A DNA stretch of 64,000 nucleotides from Sphingobium sp. JS3065 (GTDB lineage Bacteria > Pseudomonadota > Alphaproteobacteria > Sphingomonadales > Sphingomonadaceae). This document shows positions 28,437 through 37,283 of this stretch, one piece after another. The stretch covers positions 1,116,001 through 1,180,000 of the forward strand of contig NZ_CP102664.1 in NCBI RefSeq assembly GCF_026427355.1, in the 5' to 3' direction. A program made the position numbers and the translations under genes. Below the pieces are notes generated by a model, which did not search any database, was not told where the DNA came from, and worked only from the letters and a program-made list of their open reading frames with translations. The first letter of the stretch is position 1. Each line of letters begins with the position of its first letter.

Positions 28437-30182
28437 TTACCCCTCCGCAGTCTGTGACGCGGGATGTTCTTCGGACCGGATCGCCTTCAGCCGCCCCAGC
28501 ACATCATCGCGCCCGCCAAAGGCCTCCACCCGTCCGTCGCGCATCACCATGATCTTGTCGACCACGCCCAATATCCCCATGCGATGCGCGACGATGATGA
28601 CGGATGCGTTCCTCTTCTTGAGGTCGTCCAGCGTCGCCACCAGCCGCACTTCCCCTTCGGCGTCGAGATGCGCATTGGGTTCGTCCAGGAAAACGAGCGG
28701 CGGCGCGCCGTAAAGCGCCCTGGCCAGCCCCACGCGCTGCGCCTGCCCGGCGGAAAGCCCGCGTCCGCCCCAGCCCAGCGTCAGATTATAGCCGCCCGGC
28801 AAATGCTGGATCATGTCATGCGCGCCGCTCAGCCGGGCCGCCTCTATCACGCCATTGTCGATGGTCTCCTCATCGTCCGACAGGAAATTGCCGAAGCGGG
28901 CGATATTCTCCTTGATCGTTCCGGCGAACAGCGACGTGTCCTGCGGCAGATAGCCGACGAAGCCGGCAAGCCGTTCCGAATCCCAATCCTGAATGTCCGC
29001 CCCGTCATAGCGGATCGATCCGCGCAGGGGCCGCGCCGCGCCGGACAGCATCCGCAGCAGGGTCGACTTGCCCGCGCCGCTCGGCCCGACGATGGCGATG
29101 ACTTCGCCGGGTTCGACGGTGAAGCTGATGTCCGCCAATATCGGCCTTTCCTGGCCGGGGGTGAAATAGGTCAGATGCTCGACCGCGATATGGCCGATCG
29201 GCGCGGGAAGGCGGGTGAGCGCGATGTCGGCTTCCTTCGCCGCCAGCAGATCGTTGAGCGTCTCATAGCTTGCGCGGGCATGGACGACGTTGCGCCACGC
29301 GCCCAGCAACTGATCGATCGGCGTCAGCGCGCGCCCGACCAGGAAGGAGGCAGCGAAGATCGCGCCCGCCGAAATCCGGTTGTCGATCGCCAGCCAGGCG
29401 CCCAGGCCCAGCGCCAGCGATTGCAGGATCAGGCGGACGAACTTGCTGATCGCGACATAATGGCCGCCCGCGAAGCTGGCGTTGGCCTGAAGGTTCAGCA
29501 TGGTCTGGCGTTCGATCAGATGACGCCGAACCAGCGCGCTTCGCATGCCGAGCGCGCGGATCACCTCCGCCCCGGCGAGCGTCTGCTCCTGGCTGACATA
29601 GGCCTTGTTCGCGGCCTCATTGGCCTGTTTCAGCGGCGCGTTGGTCTGCCTTTCGTTGCGTAAGGCGATGAAGAGGAGGATGCCGCCGCCCACGACCGCC
29701 AGCGCCGCGATGGCCGGATGGATCAGGAAGCAGACGATGATATAGACGGGACTCCAGGGAAAATCGAAGAAGGACAGGATCGTCGGCCCGGTCAGCGCCT
29801 GCCGCAGCGTATCGAATTCCCGCAGAACCTGCTTGTTCATCGCCTCGCCGGTCGAACCGCGTCCGCTCAGGGTCGTGTCGAGCAGCAAGCCGGAAAGCTG
29901 CCGGTCGAACCGGATGCTCGCCCGCACCAGCAGGCGGGATCGCACCTGTTCCAGCAGAGCGAGCGTGGCGATGACGAAGACGATGATGACGGTCAGAAAG
30001 AAAAGGGTAAGTCTGCCCTGTCCCGCGACGACGCGGTCATAGACTTGCAGCATATAGAGAACAGGTCCGATATAAAGGATGTTCATCAATGCGCTGAATA
30101 TCAAGGAAGAAAGAAAATGGCGCCTGCACGACGACAAGGCAGCCTTCATCGGACCGGCGGGTTTATGAAGGTCACGCAACAT
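28437..30182 (-). CDS. Type I secretion ABC transporter (PrtD-like)
   Basis: 581 residues: membrane domain (about 20-300) and nucleotide-binding domain with Walker A GPSGAGKST, signature LSAGQAQR and Walker B LVFLDEPN. No C39 peptidase or C39-like domain precedes the membrane part, which fits PrtD-type exporters of RTX enzymes. ATG 30182 follows GGAGGAAGAGG; a TTG lies one codon before it. The only RTX protein in the window is the giant deacetylase, so that is the likely substrate. Confidence 0.92.
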   Translation of the reverse strand: MLRDLHKPAGPMKAALSSCRRHFLSSLIFSALMNILYIGPVLYMLQVYDRVVAGQGRLTLFFLTVIIVFVIATLALLEQVRSRLLVRASIRFDRQLSGLLLDTTLSGRGSTGEAMNKQVLREFDTLRQALTGPTILSFFDFPWSPVYIIVCFLIHPAIAALAVVGGGILLFIALRNERQTNAPLKQANEAANKAYVSQEQTLAGAEVIRALGMRSALVRRHLIERQTMLNLQANASFAGGHYVAISKFVRLILQSLALGLGAWLAIDNRISAGAIFAASFLVGRALTPIDQLLGAWRNVVHARASYETLNDLLAAKEADIALTRLPAPIGHIAVEHLTYFTPGQERPILADISFTVEPGEVIAIVGPSGAGKSTLLRMLSGAARPLRGSIRYDGADIQDWDSERLAGFVGYLPQDTSLFAGTIKENIARFGNFLSDDEETIDNGVIEAARLSGAHDMIQHLPGGYNLTLGWGGRGLSAGQAQRVGLARALYGAPPLVFLDEPNAHLDAEGEVRLVATLDDLKKRNASVIIVAHRMGILGVVDKIMVMRDGRVEAFGGRDDVLGRLKAIRSEEHPASQTAEG

Positions 30183-30206
30183 CAACCCCGCCTCTTCCTC
30201 CCATAT

Positions 30207-30222
30207 CGCTATATTATTAGCG
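30207..30222. promoter_or_regulatory. Short palindrome before the type I secretion operon
   Basis: CGCTA (30207-30211) and TAGCG (30218-30222) form inverted arms around six A/T bases, 25 bases upstream of the ABC transporter start and next to its ribosome-binding site. It may be an operator or a leader hairpin. The evidence is weak. Confidence 0.3.
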
Positions 30223-30336
30223 CTATGTCCGAAGTTTCAGCATAATAGGGTGCCGATTTTTCGTAAATATAACCAACAGCATAGATGCGGAATCGTGCCG
30301 CAATGGTGCAGCTACCTCTTTTGCGCAGGCGTCTCT

Positions 30337-31788
30337 TCAGGCCATGGCAATTTGGACTAATCCATCCATATCCACATGCTCTTCCAACTGGATCGCTATC
30401 TGATCCAGCGCCTCATTCACCGAAACCTGATAATCCCCCAATGCGGACTCATGGCCCAGCCGTTCCAGATAGGCCGAGCGCAACCCGGTGCTGGCGAACA
30501 GGCCATGGATATAGGTGCCCATGACCGTGCCGTCCTTGCTCGACGCGCCATCCGGCCTGCCTGCCTCCATAATGGCGAAGGGACGCGCACAGTCAGGCCC
30601 GCTCGTCACGCCGACATGCATTTCATAGCCTGAAAACGCCTGCCCCAGCGCCGTCCCGCTCGTTCTTTCCAATGTCTTGACCGGGGTCAGCCGGGTTTCG
30701 ACGTCCAGCAGGCCCAGGCCGTCGACACAGCCCGGCGGCCCTTCGATCCCGTCCGGATCGTCTATCCTGCGGCCCAACATCTGATAGCCGCCGCAAATCC
30801 CCAATATCGGGCGACCGCGCCGGTGGTGGGCGCGGATGTCGATGTCCCATCCCTGGTCGCGCACCGCCTGCAAATCCGCGATGGTGGCTTTGGAGCCGGG
30901 CAGGATGATGAGTGCGGCCTCGGCCGGGATGGGCTGGCCCGGCGGCACCATGACGACATCGACGCCCGGCTCCAGCTTCAGCGGGTCGAGATCGTCGAAA
31001 TTCGCGATGCGCGGCAGGATGGGGCAGGCGATCAGCAGATTTTCGCCGGGGCCGCCCTGCCTGCGTTCCAGCACCACGGCGTCTTCGCTCGGCAGGCGGC
31101 TGGCCTGACTGAGCCAGGGGATGACGCCGAAGCCCTGCCAGCCAGTCAATTGCTCGATATGGCGATAGCCGTCCTCGAACAGCGCGGGATCGCCCCGGAA
31201 TTTGTTGATCAGGAAGCCATGGATCATCGCTGCGTCGGCCGGATCGATCACCGCCTTCGTCCCGGCGATGGCCGCGATCACGCCGCCCCGGTCGATGTCG
31301 CCCACCAATATCACCGGAACCTCGGTGGCCCGCGCAAAGCCCATATTGGCGATGTCGCCCGCCCGCAGATTGACTTCGGCGGGTGATCCGGCGCCCTCCA
31401 CCACGACGATGTCGCATTGCGCCTGCAACCGGCGATAGCTGGCCAGCACGGCTTCCAGCAATTCGCCCCGCGCCGAGCGGAAATTCCCGCTGCCCAGCTT
31501 GCCCCGCACCTGGCCATGGACGACAAGCTGCGATGTGCGGTCGGCCTGCGGTTTCAGCAGGACCGGGTTCATGTCCGTATGCGGTTCGACTCGGGCGGCG
31601 ATGGCCTGGAGCGCCTGCGCCCGTCCGATCTCTCCGCCATCGGCGGTGACGGCGGCGTTGTTCGACATATTTTGCGGCTTGAAGGGCAGGACGCGGTATC
31701 CACGCCGGACCAGCGCGCGGCAAAATCCCGCAACCAGCAAGGATTTGCCGACGTCCGATCCCGTTCCCTGAAACATGATGGCAGCCAT
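30337..31788 (-). CDS. cobQ: Cobyric acid synthase
   Basis: Amidates cobyrinate a,c-diamide at four positions in adenosylcobalamin synthesis, using glutamine and ATP. 483 residues. The N-terminal dethiobiotin-synthetase-like ATPase has GTGSDVGKS; the C-terminal glutamine amidotransferase has the nucleophile Cys in LGICGGYQMLG and a late His in TYIHGLF. ATG 31788 is preceded by AGGAG at 5 bases, better than the upstream ATG 31803. It stands alone: no other cob genes and no visible cobalamin riboswitch in the flank. Confidence 0.95.
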   Translation of the reverse strand: MAAIMFQGTGSDVGKSLLVAGFCRALVRRGYRVLPFKPQNMSNNAAVTADGGEIGRAQALQAIAARVEPHTDMNPVLLKPQADRTSQLVVHGQVRGKLGSGNFRSARGELLEAVLASYRRLQAQCDIVVVEGAGSPAEVNLRAGDIANMGFARATEVPVILVGDIDRGGVIAAIAGTKAVIDPADAAMIHGFLINKFRGDPALFEDGYRHIEQLTGWQGFGVIPWLSQASRLPSEDAVVLERRQGGPGENLLIACPILPRIANFDDLDPLKLEPGVDVVMVPPGQPIPAEAALIILPGSKATIADLQAVRDQGWDIDIRAHHRRGRPILGICGGYQMLGRRIDDPDGIEGPPGCVDGLGLLDVETRLTPVKTLERTSGTALGQAFSGYEMHVGVTSGPDCARPFAIMEAGRPDGASSKDGTVMGTYIHGLFASTGLRSAYLERLGHESALGDYQVSVNEALDQIAIQLEEHVDMDGLVQIAMA

Positions 31789-31835
31789 GACGCGCTCCTG
31801 CATGGCGCGGACGGCGGATACAAGCCTTTAGAAGC

Positions 31836-32054
31836 TCAAAAGGCGCTGCGCCGCATCTCCACGGCATCCAGGATCATGCCGCCCGCCATGAAGACGCTGC
31901 CCGTGCAGACCAGCGCCAACAGGTGCCCGCCAGTGCCGGGATATTGCTGCATGTAGACAAAGCCCCGCTCGGTCGCGCCAAGGGCCAGGGCGTAGATCAC
32001 CAGAAACGCCTCGAACTTTGTCCTGATGCTGAAGAGGCGTTTGATCCGTTCCAT
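31836..32054 (-). CDS. Small two-helix membrane protein of unknown function
   Basis: 72 residues starting MERIKRLFSIRTKFEAFLVIYALALGA, with two hydrophobic segments (about 16-32 and 44-62) and a basic N terminus. I do not recognise a family with a known role. The start at 32054 is preferred since the longer frame to 32120 runs into the astB end. It lies between cobQ and astB on the same strand. Confidence 0.6.
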   Translation of the reverse strand: MERIKRLFSIRTKFEAFLVIYALALGATERGFVYMQQYPGTGGHLLALVCTGSVFMAGGMILDAVEMRRSAF

Positions 32055-32079
32055 CGAGTCCCATCCGGCTTGCCTGCCG

Positions 32080-33363
32080 TCAGGGAATAAAATCGCCCGA
32101 AAGCTGCAAATGGTCAACAAGCGTTAACCATGATTGTTCGATGCGGGCGATCAACCGGGTGTCGGCCAGATCGTCGGGCGCGATGGCTTCGGGCCAATAA
32201 TCCCGGACGATGGCGGCAATGCCGTCCAGCTTCGCCTCGTCCACCAGGAAGCGGGGATCGATATTGGCGGGATCGGCCACCACGCGCAGGCGCAGGCAGG
32301 CGGGGCCGCCGCCATTGGCCATGGACTGGCGCACGTCCACGGGCACCAGCTTGCGGATCGGACCGTTGCCCGCGACCATCGCCTCCAGCCATGACCATAT
32401 GGCGGGCATGTCCCGCGCCTCCGTCGGCAGGATCAGCGCCATGCCTGTTCCGCGCGAAGTCGAGGGGCTGCCATCCGGCAAGGTCACAAGCTGCGCATTG
32501 AAGATATAGCTGCGGATTGCGTCGGACAGGTTGATCGCGCTGGCGGGCACCTCGACGATCTCGACCGAAGGCAGTCTGGCGCGCAGATCGGCGTAGAAAC
32601 GCTCCTTGTCGGCAAAGGCCTGTTCATGGGTGAAGAGCACGCGCTCATTGGCGACGGCGACGACGTCATTGTGAAAGGCGCCCGCCGCGATCGCCTCTTC
32701 CGACTGCATGACGAACAGCGTGCGCTCCGGATCGAGTTGGTGGAACCGGGCGACCGCCTTGCTTGCCTCGACATGCTGGCGGGCAGGGAAGGGGCCGCCG
32801 GACTGGCCGTAGACGAATATTTCCACGCCCGCTTCGCCATGGCTGTCGCACAGGCGCATATGGTTGGCCGCGCCCTCATCGCCAAAGGGCGCGGGGACCG
32901 GACCGTGCACGGCAAAGGCGCTCCTGTCGGAAAAGGCGATCCGCAATTGCGCCAGGGTCTGTGGCCATTCATGGCTGCGATGCGGCATGGTGACGAGATT
33001 GGCGACGGTCAGATGCGTACGCCCGTCCGCCGTGTCGGGCGCGGGCGAGACGGTGGCGGCGTTGGCCGCCCACATGGAGGATGCCGACATGGCTGCCGCC
33101 CGGATATGCGCCTCCGCATTGCCGACATCGGTTCCGAGCGCCGCCAGCCACGCGCCGTCGGGCCGCCACTGGGGCAGGAACAGCCCTTGCGCCAATCCAA
33201 GGCGAAGGTTGGACCGCATCTTTTCGATCCCCTGCAACGCCGCCGCCCTGGGATAGGACACTGCCCCCGCATTGCGCGCCGACGCCAGATTGCCCAGGCT
33301 GAGGCCCGCATAATTATGGCTGGGGCCGACCAGCCCGTCGAAATTGATTTCCCTTGCCGTCAT
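32080..33363 (-). CDS. astB: N-succinylarginine dihydrolase
   Basis: Second step of the arginine succinyltransferase pathway: converts succinylarginine to succinylornithine, CO2 and ammonia. 427 residues, close to the usual 440. It starts with the family sequence NFDGLVGPSHNYAGLS and has the guanidino-group-modifying fold with HNDVVAVAN and the late NGGGPACLRLRV stretch. The start overlaps the astA stop as ATGA, so they are one operon. Confidence 0.95.
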   Translation of the reverse strand: MTAREINFDGLVGPSHNYAGLSLGNLASARNAGAVSYPRAAALQGIEKMRSNLRLGLAQGLFLPQWRPDGAWLAALGTDVGNAEAHIRAAAMSASSMWAANAATVSPAPDTADGRTHLTVANLVTMPHRSHEWPQTLAQLRIAFSDRSAFAVHGPVPAPFGDEGAANHMRLCDSHGEAGVEIFVYGQSGGPFPARQHVEASKAVARFHQLDPERTLFVMQSEEAIAAGAFHNDVVAVANERVLFTHEQAFADKERFYADLRARLPSVEIVEVPASAINLSDAIRSYIFNAQLVTLPDGSPSTSRGTGMALILPTEARDMPAIWSWLEAMVAGNGPIRKLVPVDVRQSMANGGGPACLRLRVVADPANIDPRFLVDEAKLDGIAAIVRDYWPEAIAPDDLADTRLIARIEQSWLTLVDHLQLSGDFIP

Positions 33364-34379
33364 GCCCGTTCCGCCGCGGTGAAATTCTGCCCCGGCTCCA
33401 GCCCCAGCAATTGCGCCGATGCCTGGTCGAGCGACATGCTTCCATCCTCCCGTTCGACGACGAAGCCGTAGGTGCAGCGATAATCCGCCAGCCGCCCGGT
33501 CGCCACCAGCATCTTGTCCCCGCCCTTTTCGTGCACGGCGCCCAGCGGAACGTCGGCGGCATGGGCGATGGTGCGCAGCGCATCGATCTGCCCCACCATG
33601 GTCGGGCCGCCGTCGAAAATGTCGACATAGCCGGGATTGGTGAAGCCTTCGGTCTCCAGCATCCGCATCGCCGCCCGGCCATTGGGATGCGGCATGCCGA
33701 TGACGCCGCGGGCGCTGTCGGTCAGCATGGCGGTGTAGATCGGCGTCTTGGGCATCAGGTCCGCGATGAACTGATTGCCGTTCACCGCATTGAACTCGTC
33801 CGCCTCCTGAAAGCTCATGCCGAAGAAGCGCCCGGCCAGGCCGTCCCAGAAGGGGGAACCGCCTGCCTCGTCGATCACGCCGCGCAGTTCCGCGATGATC
33901 CGCTCCCCGAAGCGGGCGCGATGATTGCGGATGTAGAGATAACGGCTGCGCGCCAGCAACAGGCCCAGCCCCTCGGCCCGCTCGCGGGGGTGCAGGAACA
34001 GGCCGCCCACCTCCGTCGACCCTTCCAGATCGGTGACCAGCGAAAGCATCTCTGCCCGGAAGGTGCGCGATAGCTCCCGGCTATGCTGGGTCAGCACGCC
34101 CAGCCGATAGGAATAGAAGGGCCAGTTCTGCCCCACCTTGCTGAAAATCTGGCATGTGCCGCGAACCTGCCCGGTCTGGCCGTTTTCCAACACCATGACG
34201 ATCAACTCGTCCTCGACGCTGTCCGTCCGGCGGGCCAGCGCCTGTTCGGTCCGTTCCAGCTTGGCCGCGAGCGCCTTGCGATCGGGCGGCAGATTGGTGA
34301 ATCCGCCCCCGGTCAGCTTCGCCATTTCATAAAGGGTCTGCAAATCGTCGGCACGCGCGGTGCGCATGAAAAAACTCAC
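33360..34379 (-). CDS. astA: Arginine N-succinyltransferase
   Basis: First step of the pathway: transfers succinyl from succinyl-CoA to arginine. 339 residues, the normal AstA length, GNAT-like fold, with RTARADDLQTLYEMA near the start and GGLFLHPRERAEGLG in the core. GTG 34379 is chosen: it overlaps the stop of the upstream hydrolase and has AAGGGG at about 9 bases; ATG 34367 has no such site. Downstream astB overlaps. AstC and AstD are not in the window. Confidence 0.93.
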   Translation of the reverse strand: MSFFMRTARADDLQTLYEMAKLTGGGFTNLPPDRKALAAKLERTEQALARRTDSVEDELIVMVLENGQTGQVRGTCQIFSKVGQNWPFYSYRLGVLTQHSRELSRTFRAEMLSLVTDLEGSTEVGGLFLHPRERAEGLGLLLARSRYLYIRNHRARFGERIIAELRGVIDEAGGSPFWDGLAGRFFGMSFQEADEFNAVNGNQFIADLMPKTPIYTAMLTDSARGVIGMPHPNGRAAMRMLETEGFTNPGYVDIFDGGPTMVGQIDALRTIAHAADVPLGAVHEKGGDKMLVATGRLADYRCTYGFVVEREDGSMSLDQASAQLLGLEPGQNFTAAERA

Positions 34380-35599
34380 GCCTTCATCCCCTTCGTGAAA
34401 CGTCCCTCGGCAATGCGAAGCAGCGTCAATGCCGACAATTGTGCCCTTTCGGCCAGGCTGTCGACGATCAGATATTCGCAATCGCTGTGAATATTGCCGC
34501 CGCGCACGCCCATTGTGTCGACCACAGGCACGCCGCATGCGGCGATATTATTGCCGTCGCACACCCCACCCGTGTCCCGCCAGGCGATGGAAAGGCCCAA
34601 ATCCGCCCCGCATTGCCGGACGAACCCGAACAAGGTTTCCGCCTGCGCGTCCATCGGCTTGGGCGGACGGCCAAAGCCGCCATGCCGGTGAAGCGTCACA
34701 TCATGTTCCCGTGCAACCTGCGCCATGGCATCTTTCAGCAGGTCGTCGGCGGCCCTTTCGTCGGTGGGCGTCCTGGGCCGGAAATTGACGTGCAGAACGG
34801 CATGGTCGGGCACGACATTATTGGGGCTGCCGCCCTCGATCCGCGCCGGATTGCAGGAAAAGCCGTTCCCGCTGCCCGCCTTCAGCCGCAGCGCAAGATC
34901 GGCCGCCGCCAGCAGCGCATTTCGTCCATCCTGCGGATTGCGGCCCGCATGCGCGCTCTTGCCGGTAACGATGATGGCGAAGTTGCCACTGCCTGCGCGC
35001 GCGCCTGCCAGCGTCCCGTCGGGCAGGGCGGGCTCATAGGTGAAGGCGGCAAGCTTGCCCGCCGCGACCTGCCGCAGCAGCGCTGCCGAGGAAGGACTGC
35101 CCACTTCCTCATCGCTGTTGACGATGACGTCATAGCCAAGCCGCTCCGCGCCCGGCGCCGTCTCCACCGCGTGCAAGGCGGCCAGCATGACGGCAAGCCC
35201 GCCCTTCATGTCCGCAACGCCCGGTCCGTTCAAGGTCGCCGGATCAACCCATCGCAATGCTTGAAAGGCGTGATCGACCGGAAAGACTGTATCCATATGA
35301 CCGGTGAGCAGGATTTGCACAGGCGCTTCCGGTCGGACCGAGAGCCGCAGATGGCTTCCATGGGCGAGCAGGTCCAACCGGCCGTCGGGGCGAACCGTCT
35401 CGACAGGGTCGGGATCGACCAGGGAAATGGCGCCCGGCAAACCTGAAAAGGCATCCGCGAGCTTGGCCGCCATGGCGGCGAGGCCAGGCAGATTGCGCGA
35501 CCCGCTGTTCACCCCCGCCCATTTTTCAGTCTGGGCAAGCATGGGCGCATCCGCCGCGCTTTCCATGACGCCCCGTTCGAACGACGAAATGCCTCTCAT
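34376..35599 (-). CDS. M20-family metallohydrolase in the ast operon
   Basis: 407-residue zinc hydrolase like carboxypeptidase G2/acetylornithine deacetylase. The metal motifs are GHMDTVFP, GPGVADMKGG and NSDEEVGS, with a late H in GGNIHSD. It is first in an overlapping operon with astA and astB. The classical pathway ends with AstE, an M14-family succinylglutamate desuccinylase; an M20 hydrolase here could replace it, since M20 enzymes deacylate N-acyl amino acids (inference). ATG at 35566 is an alternative start. Confidence 0.85.
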   Translation of the reverse strand: MRGISSFERGVMESAADAPMLAQTEKWAGVNSGSRNLPGLAAMAAKLADAFSGLPGAISLVDPDPVETVRPDGRLDLLAHGSHLRLSVRPEAPVQILLTGHMDTVFPVDHAFQALRWVDPATLNGPGVADMKGGLAVMLAALHAVETAPGAERLGYDVIVNSDEEVGSPSSAALLRQVAAGKLAAFTYEPALPDGTLAGARAGSGNFAIIVTGKSAHAGRNPQDGRNALLAAADLALRLKAGSGNGFSCNPARIEGGSPNNVVPDHAVLHVNFRPRTPTDERAADDLLKDAMAQVAREHDVTLHRHGGFGRPPKPMDAQAETLFGFVRQCGADLGLSIAWRDTGGVCDGNNIAACGVPVVDTMGVRGGNIHSDCEYLIVDSLAERAQLSALTLLRIAEGRFTKGMKA

Positions 35600-35660
35600 C
35601 CTGCCGATCCTATCAGAGCGGAGGCAAGGCCTCCACCCCCGGACCTAAAAGTCGCCGGTT

Positions 35661-36572
35661 CTAAAAGTCATAGGTGAGGGTCAGGCGGCTCAACGTATCG
35701 AAATCCCGCGCCGACAGCAGAGTTTCCGATTCATACTGCACATTATAGGAAAAGGCCGCCGACCAGCGCGTCCCCACCCTGGTCACGAGCGATGTCAGCG
35801 AATTGAGCGTATAGACATCGCTTTCCGCATAGCCCGACGCGGTCTGCTTGAAGGTCAGTGTGGGCGCCAGCCGCCAGGCGAAGTCCATGGATGCACGGGC
35901 GCCCAATTTGGTCTCGCGTTCGCCGGTGATATATTTGGCATGACGGACGGAAGGACCGGCATCCAGCGAAAGGTCGATCGGTTCGCTGACGATCAGCTTG
36001 TAACCGATGCCCGCCGAGGCGGTGTAGCGCTCGTCATAGCCGATCGACGTGTCGCGCTCGAACTGAGCCAGGCCATAGGCGAAGCCCCTGGGATCGAATT
36101 CGTAACGCGGTTCGTAGCTGGCGGTGTAGCGTTCGCGCGACGTCACGCCGTTGGCGCGGCGATAATCGATGCTGGCGGCCAGCTTGTGCGACCATTGGAT
36201 GCCTGTCCGCCTGACCGCAGCGCTGGCGCTGATGCCGAGTTCGCTGGTGGAGCCGGTGGAGCGGAACCCGCCGGCTTCGACCTTGCCCGTCCATAATTCG
36301 GTGAAGCGGGCTTCCCGGATCACGGTTTCCTGCGTGGCCTTGGTCCGTTCCTTCCAACTGTTGACCATGCGCTGAATTTCGTCGGCGGAGCCGGGATTGG
36401 TCTGCTTGGCGATCTTTGCGATCGTCGCGATCTCAGTCTCATTGCCGTTGGCGATCGCCGCTTCCAGCATCTCCCGCACCGATGGCGGCAGAAGTGCGGG
36501 ATAGCCGGCCCAGGCCGGCGTCGACAGCAGAAGAGGAAGAAGGGCCAGGCAATAACGCATGGGCCCGCTCAT
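35661..36572 (-). CDS. DUF481 outer-membrane protein
   Basis: 303 residues with a signal peptide ending near TPAWA, a helical region (about 30-90) and a C-terminal DUF481 beta-barrel of alternating strands ending LTLTYDF, with the C-terminal Phe typical of outer-membrane proteins. The DUF481 family includes YdiY-like proteins of uncertain role. ATG 36560 is a possible alternative start. It lies 30 bases after rppH on the same strand. Confidence 0.85.
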   Translation of the reverse strand: MSGPMRYCLALLPLLLSTPAWAGYPALLPPSVREMLEAAIANGNETEIATIAKIAKQTNPGSADEIQRMVNSWKERTKATQETVIREARFTELWTGKVEAGGFRSTGSTSELGISASAAVRRTGIQWSHKLAASIDYRRANGVTSRERYTASYEPRYEFDPRGFAYGLAQFERDTSIGYDERYTASAGIGYKLIVSEPIDLSLDAGPSVRHAKYITGERETKLGARASMDFAWRLAPTLTFKQTASGYAESDVYTLNSLTSLVTRVGTRWSAAFSYNVQYESETLLSARDFDTLSRLTLTYDF

Positions 36573-36602
36573 TTTGGCAGGATGACGGATTTCAGCACTC
36601 TT

Positions 36603-37088
36603 TCAGATCAAGTCCCTGAATTCATGCAGAATATCGCGGTAGAGCTTGCGCTTGAACGGCACGATCAGGTCGGGCAGGCTTTCCGGATCGGCCCATTTCC
36701 ATGCGCGAAATTCCGGGTGCGCCGTCTGAATGTCGATATGCTGGTCAGTGCCCAGAAAGCGGGCGAGGAACCAATATTGCCGCTGCCCGCGATATTTGCC
36801 ACCCCACAGCTTGCCGATCAGCTCTGGCGGCAGGTCGTAGAAATGCTCCTCGCGGGCCTTGGCTATGATTTCGACATGGTCGCGGACGATACCGGTTTCC
36901 TCATGCAGTTCGCGAAGGGCGGCTGTCTTCATGTCTTCGCCGTCATCGATGCCGCCCTGCGGCATCTGCCAGGCCTCGACCGCATTATCGATTCTCTGGC
37001 CGACGAAGACCTGACCATCCATGTTGACGAGCATGATACCGACGCAAGGCCGGTAGGCGAGTTCTGAATCATCCGGCATCGACGCCAT
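36603..37088 (-). CDS. rppH: RNA pyrophosphohydrolase
   Basis: Removes pyrophosphate from the 5' end of transcripts to start RNA decay. 161 residues with a complete Nudix box: GGIDDGE...RELHEETGI at about residues 45-67. The N-terminal YRPCVGIMLVN and the WQMPQGG and YRGQRQYWFL stretches are characteristic of RppH/NudH rather than other Nudix enzymes. Confidence 0.94.
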   Translation of the reverse strand: MASMPDDSELAYRPCVGIMLVNMDGQVFVGQRIDNAVEAWQMPQGGIDDGEDMKTAALRELHEETGIVRDHVEIIAKAREEHFYDLPPELIGKLWGGKYRGQRQYWFLARFLGTDQHIDIQTAHPEFRAWKWADPESLPDLIVPFKRKLYRDILHEFRDLI

Positions 37089-37111
37089 CTTAGTCCCTGA
37101 TCGTTATTCCC

Positions 37112-37172
37112 GGCGCGACGCCCGGGCCTCGCGCCCGGCTCGCCGCTTTGTGCAGTGCAAGAATAAGCGGCG
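37112..37172. repeat. Two adjacent inverted repeats in the rppH-photolyase gap
   Basis: GGCGCGA/TCGCGCC arms at 37112-37118 and 37129-37135, then CGCCGCTT/AAGCGGCG arms at 37141-37148 and 37165-37172. Both lie in the divergent gap between rppH and the photolyase gene. Neither is followed by a T run, so they are not obvious terminators; they could be protein-binding or mRNA-leader structures. Confidence 0.5.
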
Positions 37173-37283
37173 GCAAGCCGCACGTCCATGGCCGAAAATG
37201 TCTGGTGCGGCGATTTGTGCAGCGCTTCGCATCAAATGGGGCAAAGGCTTGGAACCGCGTCCCGCCCATGGCATGCCGATTCC

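Noticed and set aside
31789..31835. Cobalamin riboswitch upstream of cobQ
   Set aside because: The gap is too short and has no B12-box-like sequence.
37188..37283. Longer N terminus of the photolyase
   Set aside because: These codons do not resemble the family, and the domain begins at the ATG at 37284.
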